The translations under genes were made by a program, and so were the position numbers. This document shows positions 1 through 7,566 of a stretch of 27,423 bases of DNA, piece by piece. Position 1 is the stretch's first letter. The number at the start of each line of letters is the position of its first letter. The notes under the pieces were generated by a model that was not told where the DNA came from, made no database searches, and worked only from the letters and a program-made list of their open reading frames with translations. Source of the DNA: Lentisphaeria bacterium (GTDB lineage: Bacteria; Verrucomicrobiota; Lentisphaeria; Victivallales; UBA1829); NCBI GenBank assembly GCA_017456805.1, contig JAFTIQ010000026.1:1-27423 (forward strand). The letters run 5' to 3'.

Positions 1-314
1 CGATGACAAGTCGGGATCCGTTCATGACTTGCGGGATCTTCCACATATTCGATTCCATAACGGGAGAGGACGAGCCCCCAATATGCCTCAGAATCTTCCG
101 GATTTGCGGTGATAAATTGCTCATAAACCTGCACAGCCTTGCCGTAATCATGAATTTTACGGAAATGTTCCGCCCGGTTATAAAGATTTTCCAACCGTTC
201 ATCGGAGACTTTCGGGAACGTGATCAACGTTCCGCAATATTCGCAAGTACCGCTTGCAGTATTTTCCGGCAAATTGAGTTCACCGCCGCACATTTTACAT
301 TGAATTCGAGCCAT
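1..314 (-). CDS. Zinc-ribbon/TPR protein, N-terminal part (probable TIR-domain family; 3' end off window)
   Basis: Reading from the ATG at 314 leftwards gives 104 codons with no stop before the window edge, so only the N-terminus is visible. It starts MARIQCKMCGGELNLPE and has a zinc knuckle pair, CKMCG then CEYCG about 18 residues later. A helical stretch with TPR character follows (LYNRAEHFRKIHDYGKAVQVYEQF). The next segment, EAYWGLVLSRYGIEYVEDP then RIPTCHR, matches in my memory the front half of gut bacterial proteins annotated as TIR domain-containing, in which a TIR domain follows the TPR part. That domain is not in the window, so the assignment is inference. An AGGA sits 9 nt before the start. 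The gene follows the four-helix membrane protein by 19 bp and is probably the last or a middle gene of the SPFH operon. Certain: a real gene with zinc ribbon. Uncertain: the C-terminal effector. Confidence 0.8.
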   Translation of the reverse strand, partial: MARIQCKMCGGELNLPENTASGTCEYCGTLITFPKVSDERLENLYNRAEHFRKIHDYGKAVQVYEQFITANPEDSEAYWGLVLSRYGIEYVEDPASHERIPTCH

Positions 315-333
315 ATTGGGGAGTCCTGAAAAA

Positions 334-1020
334 TTATTTTAAGATCATCAATTTGTTTTTACGTTCTTTTTCGAGCTGTTCGATTTCAGAGCAGAGAGCC
401 GCGATCAGCCCGGAGTTGTTTTCGTTCACAGCGGTTTTCAGATCGTTGATTTTTTTGCTGATTGCGGCAACGATATCCGCCACTGCGGGATGTTCCATGG
501 GATCGGAATAACGGATGATTTCAGCGGTTTTTGCGACGATTTTTTTATCGGGGCTGCTCATATTTTCAGCGATATTCATCAGATCGACCCGGATCATTTT
601 CCAGGTGATTGTGCTCATTTTTACCTGCTGATCAACCTCTTCGATGACCTCGCGGGCGACATCCAATGCCTGAAGCTTCCAGGCGCTGATTGCCAGAATA
701 ATGAATTCGATGAGACAGATCCATCCGAATTTGATTGCCCAGATCCCGGCATATTCCAATGCCGCGAAGAAGACAGCGACCAGGATCGTAATGATGAGAT
801 AGGACCATACGACCATGGGGTAAGCCGCATGGAGGATATAATTTTCTTTTTGAGACTTAGCCCAGTAGCCCATTGCACAGGCGAAGGCAACGATCGCAAA
901 GACACACCATGCATAGTCTGTCCACAGGAGCGGTGTTTTTTCCAAAAGGATCAAAAGGATAGTGAAGATGACGATCCCGAAGAGGGATCCGAAAATGATT
1001 CTGCTGATATTTTTATTCAT
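334..1020 (-). CDS. Hypothetical four-helix membrane protein with charged C-terminal tail
   Basis: The 228-residue product is not recognised as a named family. Four hydrophobic segments lie at roughly residues 8-26, 36-52, 66-88 and 92-112. The remaining half (about 115-228) is charged, probably helical and cytoplasmic, ending in EQLEKERKNKLMILK. No catalytic motif or cysteine pair is visible. AAGGAG lies 8 nt before the ATG, and the start is only 16 bp after the stop of the SPFH zinc-ribbon gene, so the two are co-transcribed. A reasonable inference is a membrane anchor or sensor working with the upstream SPFH scaffold. The sequence alone does not show a biochemical activity. Confidence 0.75.
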   Translation of the reverse strand: MNKNISRIIFGSLFGIVIFTILLILLEKTPLLWTDYAWCVFAIVAFACAMGYWAKSQKENYILHAAYPMVVWSYLIITILVAVFFAALEYAGIWAIKFGWICLIEFIILAISAWKLQALDVAREVIEEVDQQVKMSTITWKMIRVDLMNIAENMSSPDKKIVAKTAEIIRYSDPMEHPAVADIVAAISKKINDLKTAVNENNSGLIAALCSEIEQLEKERKNKLMILK

Positions 1021-1036
1021 AAGAGGGACTCCTTAA

Positions 1037-2311
1037 TTAGACCAGTTTTTCGCCGCATTCGAGACAGAATTTTGCACCGGGAACGATTTTATTTTTGCAA
1101 TTGGGGCAGACGGGATCTTCCAATTTACAGCCGCATTCGAGGCAGAATTTTCCTTTTGCGACCGTTTTTCCGCATCCGGGACAAACGATGGTATTTGCCT
1201 CAGCGGGGGTATACTTTTCACCGCATTCGAGGCAGAATTTTGCGTTTTCCGGGAGATCTGCGCCGCACTTTGCGCAAGAGATTTTTGCGGTTGCGGGCTG
1301 AGGAGCTGCGGGCTGAGGTGCGACAGCCTGTTCCATTGCATTTCCGACCATACCGCCGACGGAATTTCCGACTGCGCCGCCGATTCCGCTGATCATGCCG
1401 AGACCGATTCCCATATTTGCGAGCTGTCCGGTAGCTTCGTTCTGAGCGAACTGTTCTGCCACATCCAGACGGCGTTCTTCCTGATAGGTGTAACCTTCGA
1501 GGGCGCGTTTCTTGGAGAGTCCTTCAGCTTCAATGACCATCTGCTGAGCTTTTGTCTGCTGTTCGATCAAGCCGACCTGCTGGCGGAGTTTTGCTTCCGC
1601 GATATCTGCATACTGGCGGAAGTGGAGTTCCTTGAAGCGGCGGTACTCCTTGTTATCCTCGGGCTTATTGATGGTTGTAACGAGGAATTTTTCCAGAGAG
1701 ACACCGTAGTCAAGGAAGTCGCCGGAGAGTTTTTCCAACAGGGCTTCCGAGATTTTTTCGAGATGCTCATCAATTTCAAAGACGCTGATTTTTTCCTGCT
1801 TGATGAGGGTCACGATGTAATTTTTCAACCGGAGCAGGAGGAACGCGCGAAATTTTTCAACGAGCTGCTGCTGAGTCAGGATTTTTTCGGTTCCGACAAC
1901 TTTAATGAGGAGCTGTCTGGCGTTTGCGACTTTGAGGCACATTTCCCCGCAAGCACCGAGCTGGATCGGGAAACCGTAAGTTGGCTCCATATATTCCATT
2001 TTGGTGCTGGTTCCCCACTTGATCGCCATCTGTTCGGTTTTGTTGACGAAATAGACTTCGCAGTGGAAGGGGGTCTGATCACCGGTAACCTTATTGAAAA
2101 TACCGCTGACGATCGGCATATTCTGGGTTGTCAGAGTATGCCGTCCGGGGCCGAAAGAATCCAGAGCTTCGCCATTCATGAAGAACACGGCTTCCTGAGA
2201 TTCGTGGACGATCAGCTGGGATCCTGTGTAGAAGTTTTCCAGGGGATGTTTCCAGATAAAACATGTGTTCCCTGTATCGGCTTGGATTACGGATGCGATC
2301 TGATCACTCAT
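1037..2311 (-). CDS. SPFH/band-7 domain protein with three C-terminal zinc ribbons (YdjI-like)
   Basis: A 424-residue protein. Residues about 20-230 form an SPFH/prohibitin-type domain, including the ALDSFGPGRHTL and MAIKWGTSTKMEY stretches common to the YdjI or virion-core-like branch. A coiled region (about 225-290, EAKLRQQVGLIEQQTKAQQ) and a glycine-rich linker (about 300-325) follow. From C346 to the end there are three consecutive zinc ribbons, each a CxxC pair closed by KFCLECG (six CxxC in total). B. subtilis YdjI is known to act in a membrane-associated complex with PspA- and zinc-ribbon partners. Here a membrane protein and another zinc-ribbon protein follow in the same operon, consistent with a membrane-stress or conflict assembly. 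The start is supported by AAGGAG 8 nt upstream. More ribbons are present than the one pair I expect for the family. Confidence 0.85.
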   Translation of the reverse strand: MSDQIASVIQADTGNTCFIWKHPLENFYTGSQLIVHESQEAVFFMNGEALDSFGPGRHTLTTQNMPIVSGIFNKVTGDQTPFHCEVYFVNKTEQMAIKWGTSTKMEYMEPTYGFPIQLGACGEMCLKVANARQLLIKVVGTEKILTQQQLVEKFRAFLLLRLKNYIVTLIKQEKISVFEIDEHLEKISEALLEKLSGDFLDYGVSLEKFLVTTINKPEDNKEYRRFKELHFRQYADIAEAKLRQQVGLIEQQTKAQQMVIEAEGLSKKRALEGYTYQEERRLDVAEQFAQNEATGQLANMGIGLGMISGIGGAVGNSVGGMVGNAMEQAVAPQPAAPQPATAKISCAKCGADLPENAKFCLECGEKYTPAEANTIVCPGCGKTVAKGKFCLECGCKLEDPVCPNCKNKIVPGAKFCLECGEKLV

Positions 2312-2411
2312 TCTGATTACTCCTTCTCAAATATATTTAAAGGTTTTAATTTCTATCATTAACAGTCATCCGGAGACGACTGGTTTTTACCAAAAAATAA
2401 CAACTCCGGTT

Positions 2412-2440
2412 AATATAGATCTATCTGCCGGATATTTCAA
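2412..2440 (-). promoter_or_regulatory. Putative promoter of the SPFH operon
   Basis: On the minus strand TTGAAA (2440-2435) is followed after 17 bp by TATATT (2417-2412). Transcription would start near 2405, giving a leader of about 94 nt. A 10-bp palindrome, ATAGATCTAT (2415-2424), overlaps the -10 box and the spacer and is flanked by TCCGG (2405-2409) and CCGGA (2428-2432), a possible operator. Confidence 0.5.
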
Positions 2441-2610
2441 GTTAAAAAAAATGGAAATGCAAAAAAAAGCGGGATTTTGCACGAAGGAAAAAGGCTTATC
2501 CTGGCTTCTGCACGAGTTCGGAAATGGATCGGGAAATGTTTTTCTTCCCGGACCTTTCCTGCTGCCGGAAAACAAAGAGGAAAAAAATCATTTTTTCTTT
2601 CAAAGTGAGC

Positions 2611-2638
2611 TTGATTTTTTCGTGAATATGACTAAATT
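2611..2638 (+). promoter_or_regulatory. Weak candidate promoter for the hydrolase-ftsW-murG operon
   Basis: TTGATT (2611-2616) and TAAATT (2633-2638) are separated by 16 bp, about 50 bp ahead of the chosen ATG at 2688. The -10 match is poor. The rest of the 376-bp divergent gap (2312-2687) holds the SPFH promoter, an A-rich stretch and a small CGGGAA/TTCCCG hairpin (2530-2550). I see no extra gene there. Confidence 0.25.
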
Positions 2639-2687
2639 TCCCATATCGGAGCAATTATTCAAAAACCAAAGAAGGAGCACTGTTCTT

Positions 2688-4565
2688 ATGATAGGATTCG
2701 GAAATTCTGTGCAGGAGTTTTATCTCCGTGCTGTAAAAAACAATTATCTTGCCCGTAAAAAACGTCTTGCGGAGTTGAAAACAAGGGAAGATGCACTGAA
2801 TTACGTTGCAGAAGTCCGGGAAAAAGTCAAAAAAATCTTCTATTTTCCGGAAGAGAAATGCCCGCTGAATGTGAAAGTGACCGGGGAATTGACGTTTCCG
2901 GGAGTCAAGATGAAAAAAGTTCTCTTCAACAGCAGAGAAAATTTTACGGTTTCAGCAAGCCTCATACATCCCGAAAAGACGGCGGAAAAATATCCTGCGA
3001 TCCTGTTTGTCTGCGGTCACAGTGAAAACGGCAGGCTTGCCGCCATGTATCAAACGGCAGCCCGTCAGCTTGCGGCCCGGGGATTTGTGGTTCTTTCCAT
3101 TGACCCGATCGGACAGGGGGAGCGGCATCAGTTCCCGGAAATGCGCCCCCTCGGATGCTGTACGGAACACAATGTTCTTGGGAAACAGCTTCTTCTGACG
3201 GGAGACTGGTTCGGGAACTGGCGGACCTATGACGGAATCAGGGGGATCGATCTTCTTCTGAGTCTGCCGGAAGTGGATCCGAGCCGGATCGGTGTCATGG
3301 GGACCTCCGGCGGCGGGACGTTGACGACTCTGATTTCTGCGGCGGATGACCGGTTGGCATTTTCTGCTCCCAGCTGCTATATCACCACCTGGCTCCGGAA
3401 TGTGGAAAATGAACTTCCGGCAGATATTGAACAGATGCCTCCCCGTGCGATTGAGATGGGGTTGGAAATGGTGGACCTTCTGGTTGCCGGAGCACCGCGT
3501 CCGCGCCTGATCCTCGGAGAAAAGAATGACTTTTTCGATCCCCGGGGGACCAAAGAAGCGTATGAAGAATTGAAAGCGCTCTATGGGCTTCTCGGGTGCG
3601 GAGATGATGTGGAACTCTTTATCGGACCGGAAAGTCATTCTCTTGCGCAGCCGCTCCGGGAAGCTGCATACGACTTTTTCTGCCGGAAAGCAGGATTGGT
3701 CAATCCTTCCAAAGCGGAAACAGATCCGGGCAGAATCGTTGATTCAGAGCTTTATGCTGCGCCGGATGGAATGGTTGTGAAACTTCCCGGAGAAAAACGG
3801 GTCCATGATCTTATTGTAGAACGGGCTGCGGCACAGAAGGCTGCCCGGAAAGAATATTCCAAAGAAGAGATCCGTCAGTTCCTGAAAGAACGGCTGGGAA
3901 TCAAAGAAATTCAAGTGCCCTATTTCAGAGTGCTGCGTGTCCGGGTGCTGGATGAAGCGACCAATAACTGGGAATCCCGTTTCGGACTGGAAACGGAAGA
4001 AGGTCTTGTGATGAGTGTTCTGCACCGGAAGAGCAAAGAGCTGCTGTACCACATCGAAGAAGCAAAAGCGATTCAGCTTTACATTCCGCATCTGGATGCA
4101 GTTCAGGAACTTGGAATGCGTCAGGATACGGAAGAACGGTTCCTCTACGGTCTGGATTACCGGGGAGTGGGCGAATGTATGCCCACCAGCTGCAGTCAGT
4201 GGAAGGAGTTCTTCAATCAGTATGAATTTGACTTCCATTATACCTGTATCGGAGAAATGACCGGCTTGAATTATCTTGGCGGACGGGTCAAGGATATTTT
4301 GTGTACGGTGGAACTGCTTTCTCAGAACTGTCCTGAAATTCATCTGGAAGCCAAAGGACAGGGAACGGTTCCTGCTTTGATTGCGGCGGTTCTTTCAGAC
4401 AAGATCAAATCTGTCAAGCTTTCCGGCGGGCCGGACTCTTGGGAATCCATGGTTCTGCCCGTGTTCCCGGACGCGGAGAATTCTGCCCGCGCCATCATGA
4501 TCGAAGGCGTTTTGAAAGAATTTGAACTTGAAGATCTGAAGAAGCATGTAACCCTGGCAAATTAA
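2688..4565 (+). CDS. Alpha/beta hydrolase (acetylxylan esterase/dienelactone hydrolase-like) with degenerate second hydrolase domain
   Basis: A 625-residue protein. The start at 2688 is chosen because AAGGAG lies 10 nt upstream; the open frame continues 79 codons further up but that part looks non-coding. Residues about 95-330 form an alpha/beta hydrolase fold. The nucleophile elbow is GTSGGG (Ser207), with a probable acid at D281 or D284 and a probable catalytic His at H317 (GPESHSL). The oxyanion-side strand is AILFVCGHSENG. The family cleaves ester bonds, often acetyl groups on plant glycans. The C-terminal part (about 390-625) seems to repeat the fold, but at the elbow it reads EAKGQGT where the first copy has MGTSGGG, so the Ser is lost. 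No signal peptide is seen, so it should be cytoplasmic. It lies 15 bp upstream of ftsW. Confidence 0.8.
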   Translation: MIGFGNSVQEFYLRAVKNNYLARKKRLAELKTREDALNYVAEVREKVKKIFYFPEEKCPLNVKVTGELTFPGVKMKKVLFNSRENFTVSASLIHPEKTAEKYPAILFVCGHSENGRLAAMYQTAARQLAARGFVVLSIDPIGQGERHQFPEMRPLGCCTEHNVLGKQLLLTGDWFGNWRTYDGIRGIDLLLSLPEVDPSRIGVMGTSGGGTLTTLISAADDRLAFSAPSCYITTWLRNVENELPADIEQMPPRAIEMGLEMVDLLVAGAPRPRLILGEKNDFFDPRGTKEAYEELKALYGLLGCGDDVELFIGPESHSLAQPLREAAYDFFCRKAGLVNPSKAETDPGRIVDSELYAAPDGMVVKLPGEKRVHDLIVERAAAQKAARKEYSKEEIRQFLKERLGIKEIQVPYFRVLRVRVLDEATNNWESRFGLETEEGLVMSVLHRKSKELLYHIEEAKAIQLYIPHLDAVQELGMRQDTEERFLYGLDYRGVGECMPTSCSQWKEFFNQYEFDFHYTCIGEMTGLNYLGGRVKDILCTVELLSQNCPEIHLEAKGQGTVPALIAAVLSDKIKSVKLSGGPDSWESMVLPVFPDAENSARAIMIEGVLKEFELEDLKKHVTLAN

Positions 4566-4580
4566 GCAGAGAAGTGCCAG

Positions 4581-5804
4581 ATGAAACTGCATAAAGAAAG
4601 AATCCGCGGAGAAGATCTGCTGCCGAAGAAGAAAGCATACGATACTGTATTGCCGGCTGCGGCAGTTTTCATCTCCGTCATGGTGCTGCTGCTTCTGTTC
4701 GGGATCACAATGCTTTATTCCACCTCGTTCGGTACAGATGGAACGACCTATCTTTACAAGCAGTTTCAATGGGCTGTTGTAGGGCTGCTCGGTTTTTCGG
4801 GAGCGATCTATTTCGGATACAAGAGGATTTCGGACTGGAGCATCTGGCTGATGCTTGTGATTGCGGTACTGCTTCTGATCGCAGACATGTCGCCTGCAGT
4901 CAAAGGGGCACACCGCTGGATCAAGATCCCGAAGATCGGCAACATTCAGCCCTCTGAATATGCAAAACTGATTATTGCGCTGTTTCTGGCAAAATTTCTT
5001 TCGGAACGGGCAAGATTTATGGATTCCTTCCCCTTCAGGAAAGTGATGTGGCCCTGTCTGTTCTGCTGTGCTGTCCCCATCGGGCTGGTGCTTGCAGGGA
5101 AAGATCTCGGCACAACGGTGCTTCTTACATTGATCGTTGTTTCCGCTCTTTATATTGTAGGGATCAATTTCAAATGGTTTGCACTGGCCGGGGCGATTCT
5201 CGTTCCTGCGGGATTCTTTTACATCAAATACTTTGACAGTATGCGATGGGGGCGGATGACGATTTTCATGGATCCGGAAGCCCATGCTGCGGGATCCGGT
5301 TATCAGCTCTACAACTCTCTTCTGGCATTGGGATCCGGGAACTGGTTCGGGATCGGCTTTACCGAAAGCCGGATGAAAATGTCCTATCTTCCGGAAGCGC
5401 ATACGGACTTCATCCTCTCCATTGTGGGGGAAGAACTGGGATATTTCTTCCTGATCCTTGTCATGGTCGGATATCTGGCGTATATGTACTCAGCCATTGC
5501 GATTGCTCAGAATGCACGGACTCGGCAGGGGATGATCCTTGCCTTCTGTATCGGGATTTTCATCGGAGCGCAGGCATTGATCAATATGGGGGTGATCTGC
5601 GGAGCATTTCCCACCAAAGGAATGCCGGCGCCGTTTATCAGCTACGGAGGAAGCAGTCTGGTGACGTGTCTGACTGCCAGCGGTTTTGTTTTAAGTGTTG
5701 CGCTTGATACTGTTTTTCCGGATTATACCGATCGGATCCATGCGTGGCACAGATTGAAATGGAAAAAATTCAAGGAGTTGTTCAGGTGGAAAAGCTCATC
5801 ATAA
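4581..5804 (+). CDS. ftsW: Peptidoglycan glycosyltransferase FtsW
   Basis: The 407-residue SEDS-family polytopic membrane protein polymerises lipid II glycan at the division septum. Visible hallmarks in order are KGAHRWIKIP, QPSEYAKL, KDLGTT, GSGYQLYNSLLALGSG, LPEAHTDFILSIVGEELG (D276 corresponds to the essential SEDS aspartate) and the FtsW-type loop GAFPTKGMPAPFISYGGSS. The last motif and the length favour FtsW over RodA. A K replaces the usual P in the PDLG motif. The C-terminus is basic and cytoplasmic. The ribosome binding site is weak (GAAGTG). The last 19 bp overlap the murG start, so FtsW and the enzyme that makes its substrate are translated from coupled frames. Confidence 0.93.
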   Translation: MKLHKERIRGEDLLPKKKAYDTVLPAAAVFISVMVLLLLFGITMLYSTSFGTDGTTYLYKQFQWAVVGLLGFSGAIYFGYKRISDWSIWLMLVIAVLLLIADMSPAVKGAHRWIKIPKIGNIQPSEYAKLIIALFLAKFLSERARFMDSFPFRKVMWPCLFCCAVPIGLVLAGKDLGTTVLLTLIVVSALYIVGINFKWFALAGAILVPAGFFYIKYFDSMRWGRMTIFMDPEAHAAGSGYQLYNSLLALGSGNWFGIGFTESRMKMSYLPEAHTDFILSIVGEELGYFFLILVMVGYLAYMYSAIAIAQNARTRQGMILAFCIGIFIGAQALINMGVICGAFPTKGMPAPFISYGGSSLVTCLTASGFVLSVALDTVFPDYTDRIHAWHRLKWKKFKELFRWKSSS

Positions 5805-6919
5805 GCTGCGGGGGAACGGGCGGACATTTTATGCCCGGATTGAGTATTGCGAGAACCTTTCAGGAACAGGGGGGACAGGTGCTGCTGCTTCTGGGCGGAA
5901 AGAATGCTCCCAAACAGATGGAAACAGCTGCAAAATTCGGGATCTGTTCCGTTGCTTTTCCAGCCTCTTATCCCTCCGGGAATCCGTTCCGGATGCTGAA
6001 ATTTTTCTGGAATACCCTGATCGGGCGCAATAAATGCAAAAAGGCTATCGCCAAATTTCAGCCGGATGCTCTGCTTGCAATGGGAAGCTTTGCTTCCCTT
6101 TCTCCGGTTCTTGCGGCAAAGGCAAAAAAAGTTCCGGTTTTTCTGCACGATGGCAATACAAAGCTCGGCAAGGCAAATCTGTTTCTCAGCCGTTATGCAA
6201 AAGCGCTTGCCCTTTCGTTTCCGACATCTAATGCGGCAAATGCAAAATGTCCTGCCATTCTGACAGGTTTTCCGCTGCGGCAGGAGTTGATCGAACGGCA
6301 GCTGACAAAGGCAGAGGCTATCGCAGAATTGAATCAGCTTTATCATCTGGATCTCTCCCCGGAGAAACCGGCGATCCTCGTCTTCGGAGGAAGTCTTGGC
6401 GCGGAAACCATCAATAAAAAGCTGATCATTGAAGGGGATCCGGAAGAGACCAGGGATCTTCAGTTTATGCGTCTGACCGGACCGGGGAAACTGGAATCCT
6501 GTAAAGAGCTTTATGAAAAACAGAATTGCAAAGTTGCCGCTTTGGAATCTGCCCAGGAGATGCATCTGTTCTACTCAGCAGCGGATCTTGTGATTTCACG
6601 GGCGGGCGGAAGTACTGTTTCCGAGATCGCCTGTTTTGGAAAATATGCGCTTTTGCTTCCCTACCCCGGAGCGGCGGAAAATCATCAGGAAGACAATGCA
6701 AAATGGCTGGCATCTGCCGGGGGAGCTGAGATTCTCCATGATTCCGAAGCAAGTGAGGCAGGTTTCACCAAATGGATTTTGAACTGGCAGAAAAATCAGG
6801 AATGTTTCCGGGCAAACGGGGAACGGTCAAAAACCATTGCGCGCCCGGATGCTTCTCAGCAGGTTCTCAATATGATTAAAAATATCGCAGATCTTCCCCA
6901 CAAGGAGAATGAAAAATGA
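5786..6919 (+). CDS. murG: UDP-GlcNAc:MurNAc-pentapeptide-undecaprenol GlcNAc transferase MurG
   Basis: A GT28 glycosyltransferase of 377 residues that converts lipid I to lipid II at the inner face of the membrane. The N-terminal glycine-rich loop GGTGGHFMPG is at residues 9-18. The C-terminal Rossmann half has GGSLGAETIN, the donor-binding stretch ISRAGGSTVSEIACFGKYALL, and ENHQEDNAKWL. I chose the GTG at 5786 because AAGGAG stands 8 nt before it and the protein then begins directly at the first beta strand. An in-frame ATG at 5744 would add 14 residues without family support and has no good ribosome site. The gene overlaps ftsW by 19 bp. Its stop overlaps the next ATG (ATGA at 6916-6919), giving strong translational coupling at both ends. 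Confidence 0.93.
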   Translation: MEKLIISCGGTGGHFMPGLSIARTFQEQGGQVLLLLGGKNAPKQMETAAKFGICSVAFPASYPSGNPFRMLKFFWNTLIGRNKCKKAIAKFQPDALLAMGSFASLSPVLAAKAKKVPVFLHDGNTKLGKANLFLSRYAKALALSFPTSNAANAKCPAILTGFPLRQELIERQLTKAEAIAELNQLYHLDLSPEKPAILVFGGSLGAETINKKLIIEGDPEETRDLQFMRLTGPGKLESCKELYEKQNCKVAALESAQEMHLFYSAADLVISRAGGSTVSEIACFGKYALLLPYPGAAENHQEDNAKWLASAGGAEILHDSEASEAGFTKWILNWQKNQECFRANGERSKTIARPDASQQVLNMIKNIADLPHKENEK

Positions 6920-7545
6920 AAAAAACGATCGTACTCTTTTTTGCCGCACTCACCATTGGAATCTCTGCACAAAATGTAAAACTGGTTCCTCCGCAAACAA
7001 CGGGAGGAGCTTCTCTCCGGGAGGCGTTGACAAACCGTTGTTCTCTTCGGGATTATACCGGAGCGGCTCTCACACCCCAGCAGCTTTCTGATTTGTTCTA
7101 TTCTGCCTGCGGGGTGAACCGGAAGTCTGCCAACAAACTGACGATCCCCACTGCCAGAAATGCGCAGGATCTTGTGGTTTATGCTGCAACGAAGCAGGGG
7201 ATTTACCGTTATATTCCGGAAACACATTCTCTGCAGCAAATCAAAACCGGAGATTTCCGTCATCAGCTCGGAATGCAGAAAGAGATGTTTGCCAAAGCAG
7301 CTGTGGTTCTGATTTACACCTCCGATCTGAAAAAACTGAATTTCGGCAGTTCTGATGCGGAAAAGAAAGTCTATGCGGGGGTCCACGCAGGATTTGCCAT
7401 GCAGAATGTCGGTCTGTTCTGTGCAGCCGAAAAACTGGGAAATGTCGTGATCGGCTCTTACAACCGGAAAAATATTCCGGAACTGCTTGGTTTGCAGAAA
7501 GATCAGCCGGTTCTGATGGTTCAGCTGGTGGGAGTTCCCAGATAA
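6916..7545 (+). CDS. Exported nitroreductase-family (SagB-type) FMN oxidoreductase
   Basis: The 209-residue protein begins with a signal peptide (MKKTIVLFFAALTIGISA, likely cut after A18). The rest is a single nitroreductase domain: SLREALTNRCSLRDYTGAALTPQQLSDLFYSACGVN is the FMN-binding N-terminal motif, and the later AGVHAGFAMQNVGLFCAAEKLGN helix and GSYNRKNIPELLGL complete it. The closest subgroup I know is the SagB-type dehydrogenase family. Most nitroreductases are cytoplasmic, so the leader is notable and suggests the domain folds in the periplasm or is lipid-independent exported. The ATG overlaps the murG stop and has AAGGAG 8 nt upstream. The substrate is unknown, and the link to cell-wall genes is positional only. 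Confidence 0.85.
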   Translation: MKKTIVLFFAALTIGISAQNVKLVPPQTTGGASLREALTNRCSLRDYTGAALTPQQLSDLFYSACGVNRKSANKLTIPTARNAQDLVVYAATKQGIYRYIPETHSLQQIKTGDFRHQLGMQKEMFAKAAVVLIYTSDLKKLNFGSSDAEKKVYAGVHAGFAMQNVGLFCAAEKLGNVVIGSYNRKNIPELLGLQKDQPVLMVQLVGVPR

Positions 7546-7566
7546 ATCTCAAACAAGGGATAAAGT

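Noticed and set aside
490..1392. 300-residue open frame on the plus strand
   Set aside because: It runs antisense across the membrane protein and SPFH genes, which have clear domains and ribosome sites. Its translation is rich in R, D and F with no recognisable family.
2451..2687. N-terminal extension of 79 codons for the hydrolase
   Set aside because: No ribosome site at 2451, low-complexity K/F-rich translation, and AAGGAG stands ahead of the ATG at 2688.
4395..5402. 335-residue minus-strand frame over ftsW
   Set aside because: Antisense shadow; ftsW motifs are unambiguous on the plus strand, and the shadow translation has no hydrophobic pattern or domain.
5744..5785. ATG start for murG at 5744
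   Set aside because: It would add 14 residues before the first beta strand and lacks a Shine-Dalgarno site; the GTG at 5786 has AAGGAG at 8 nt.
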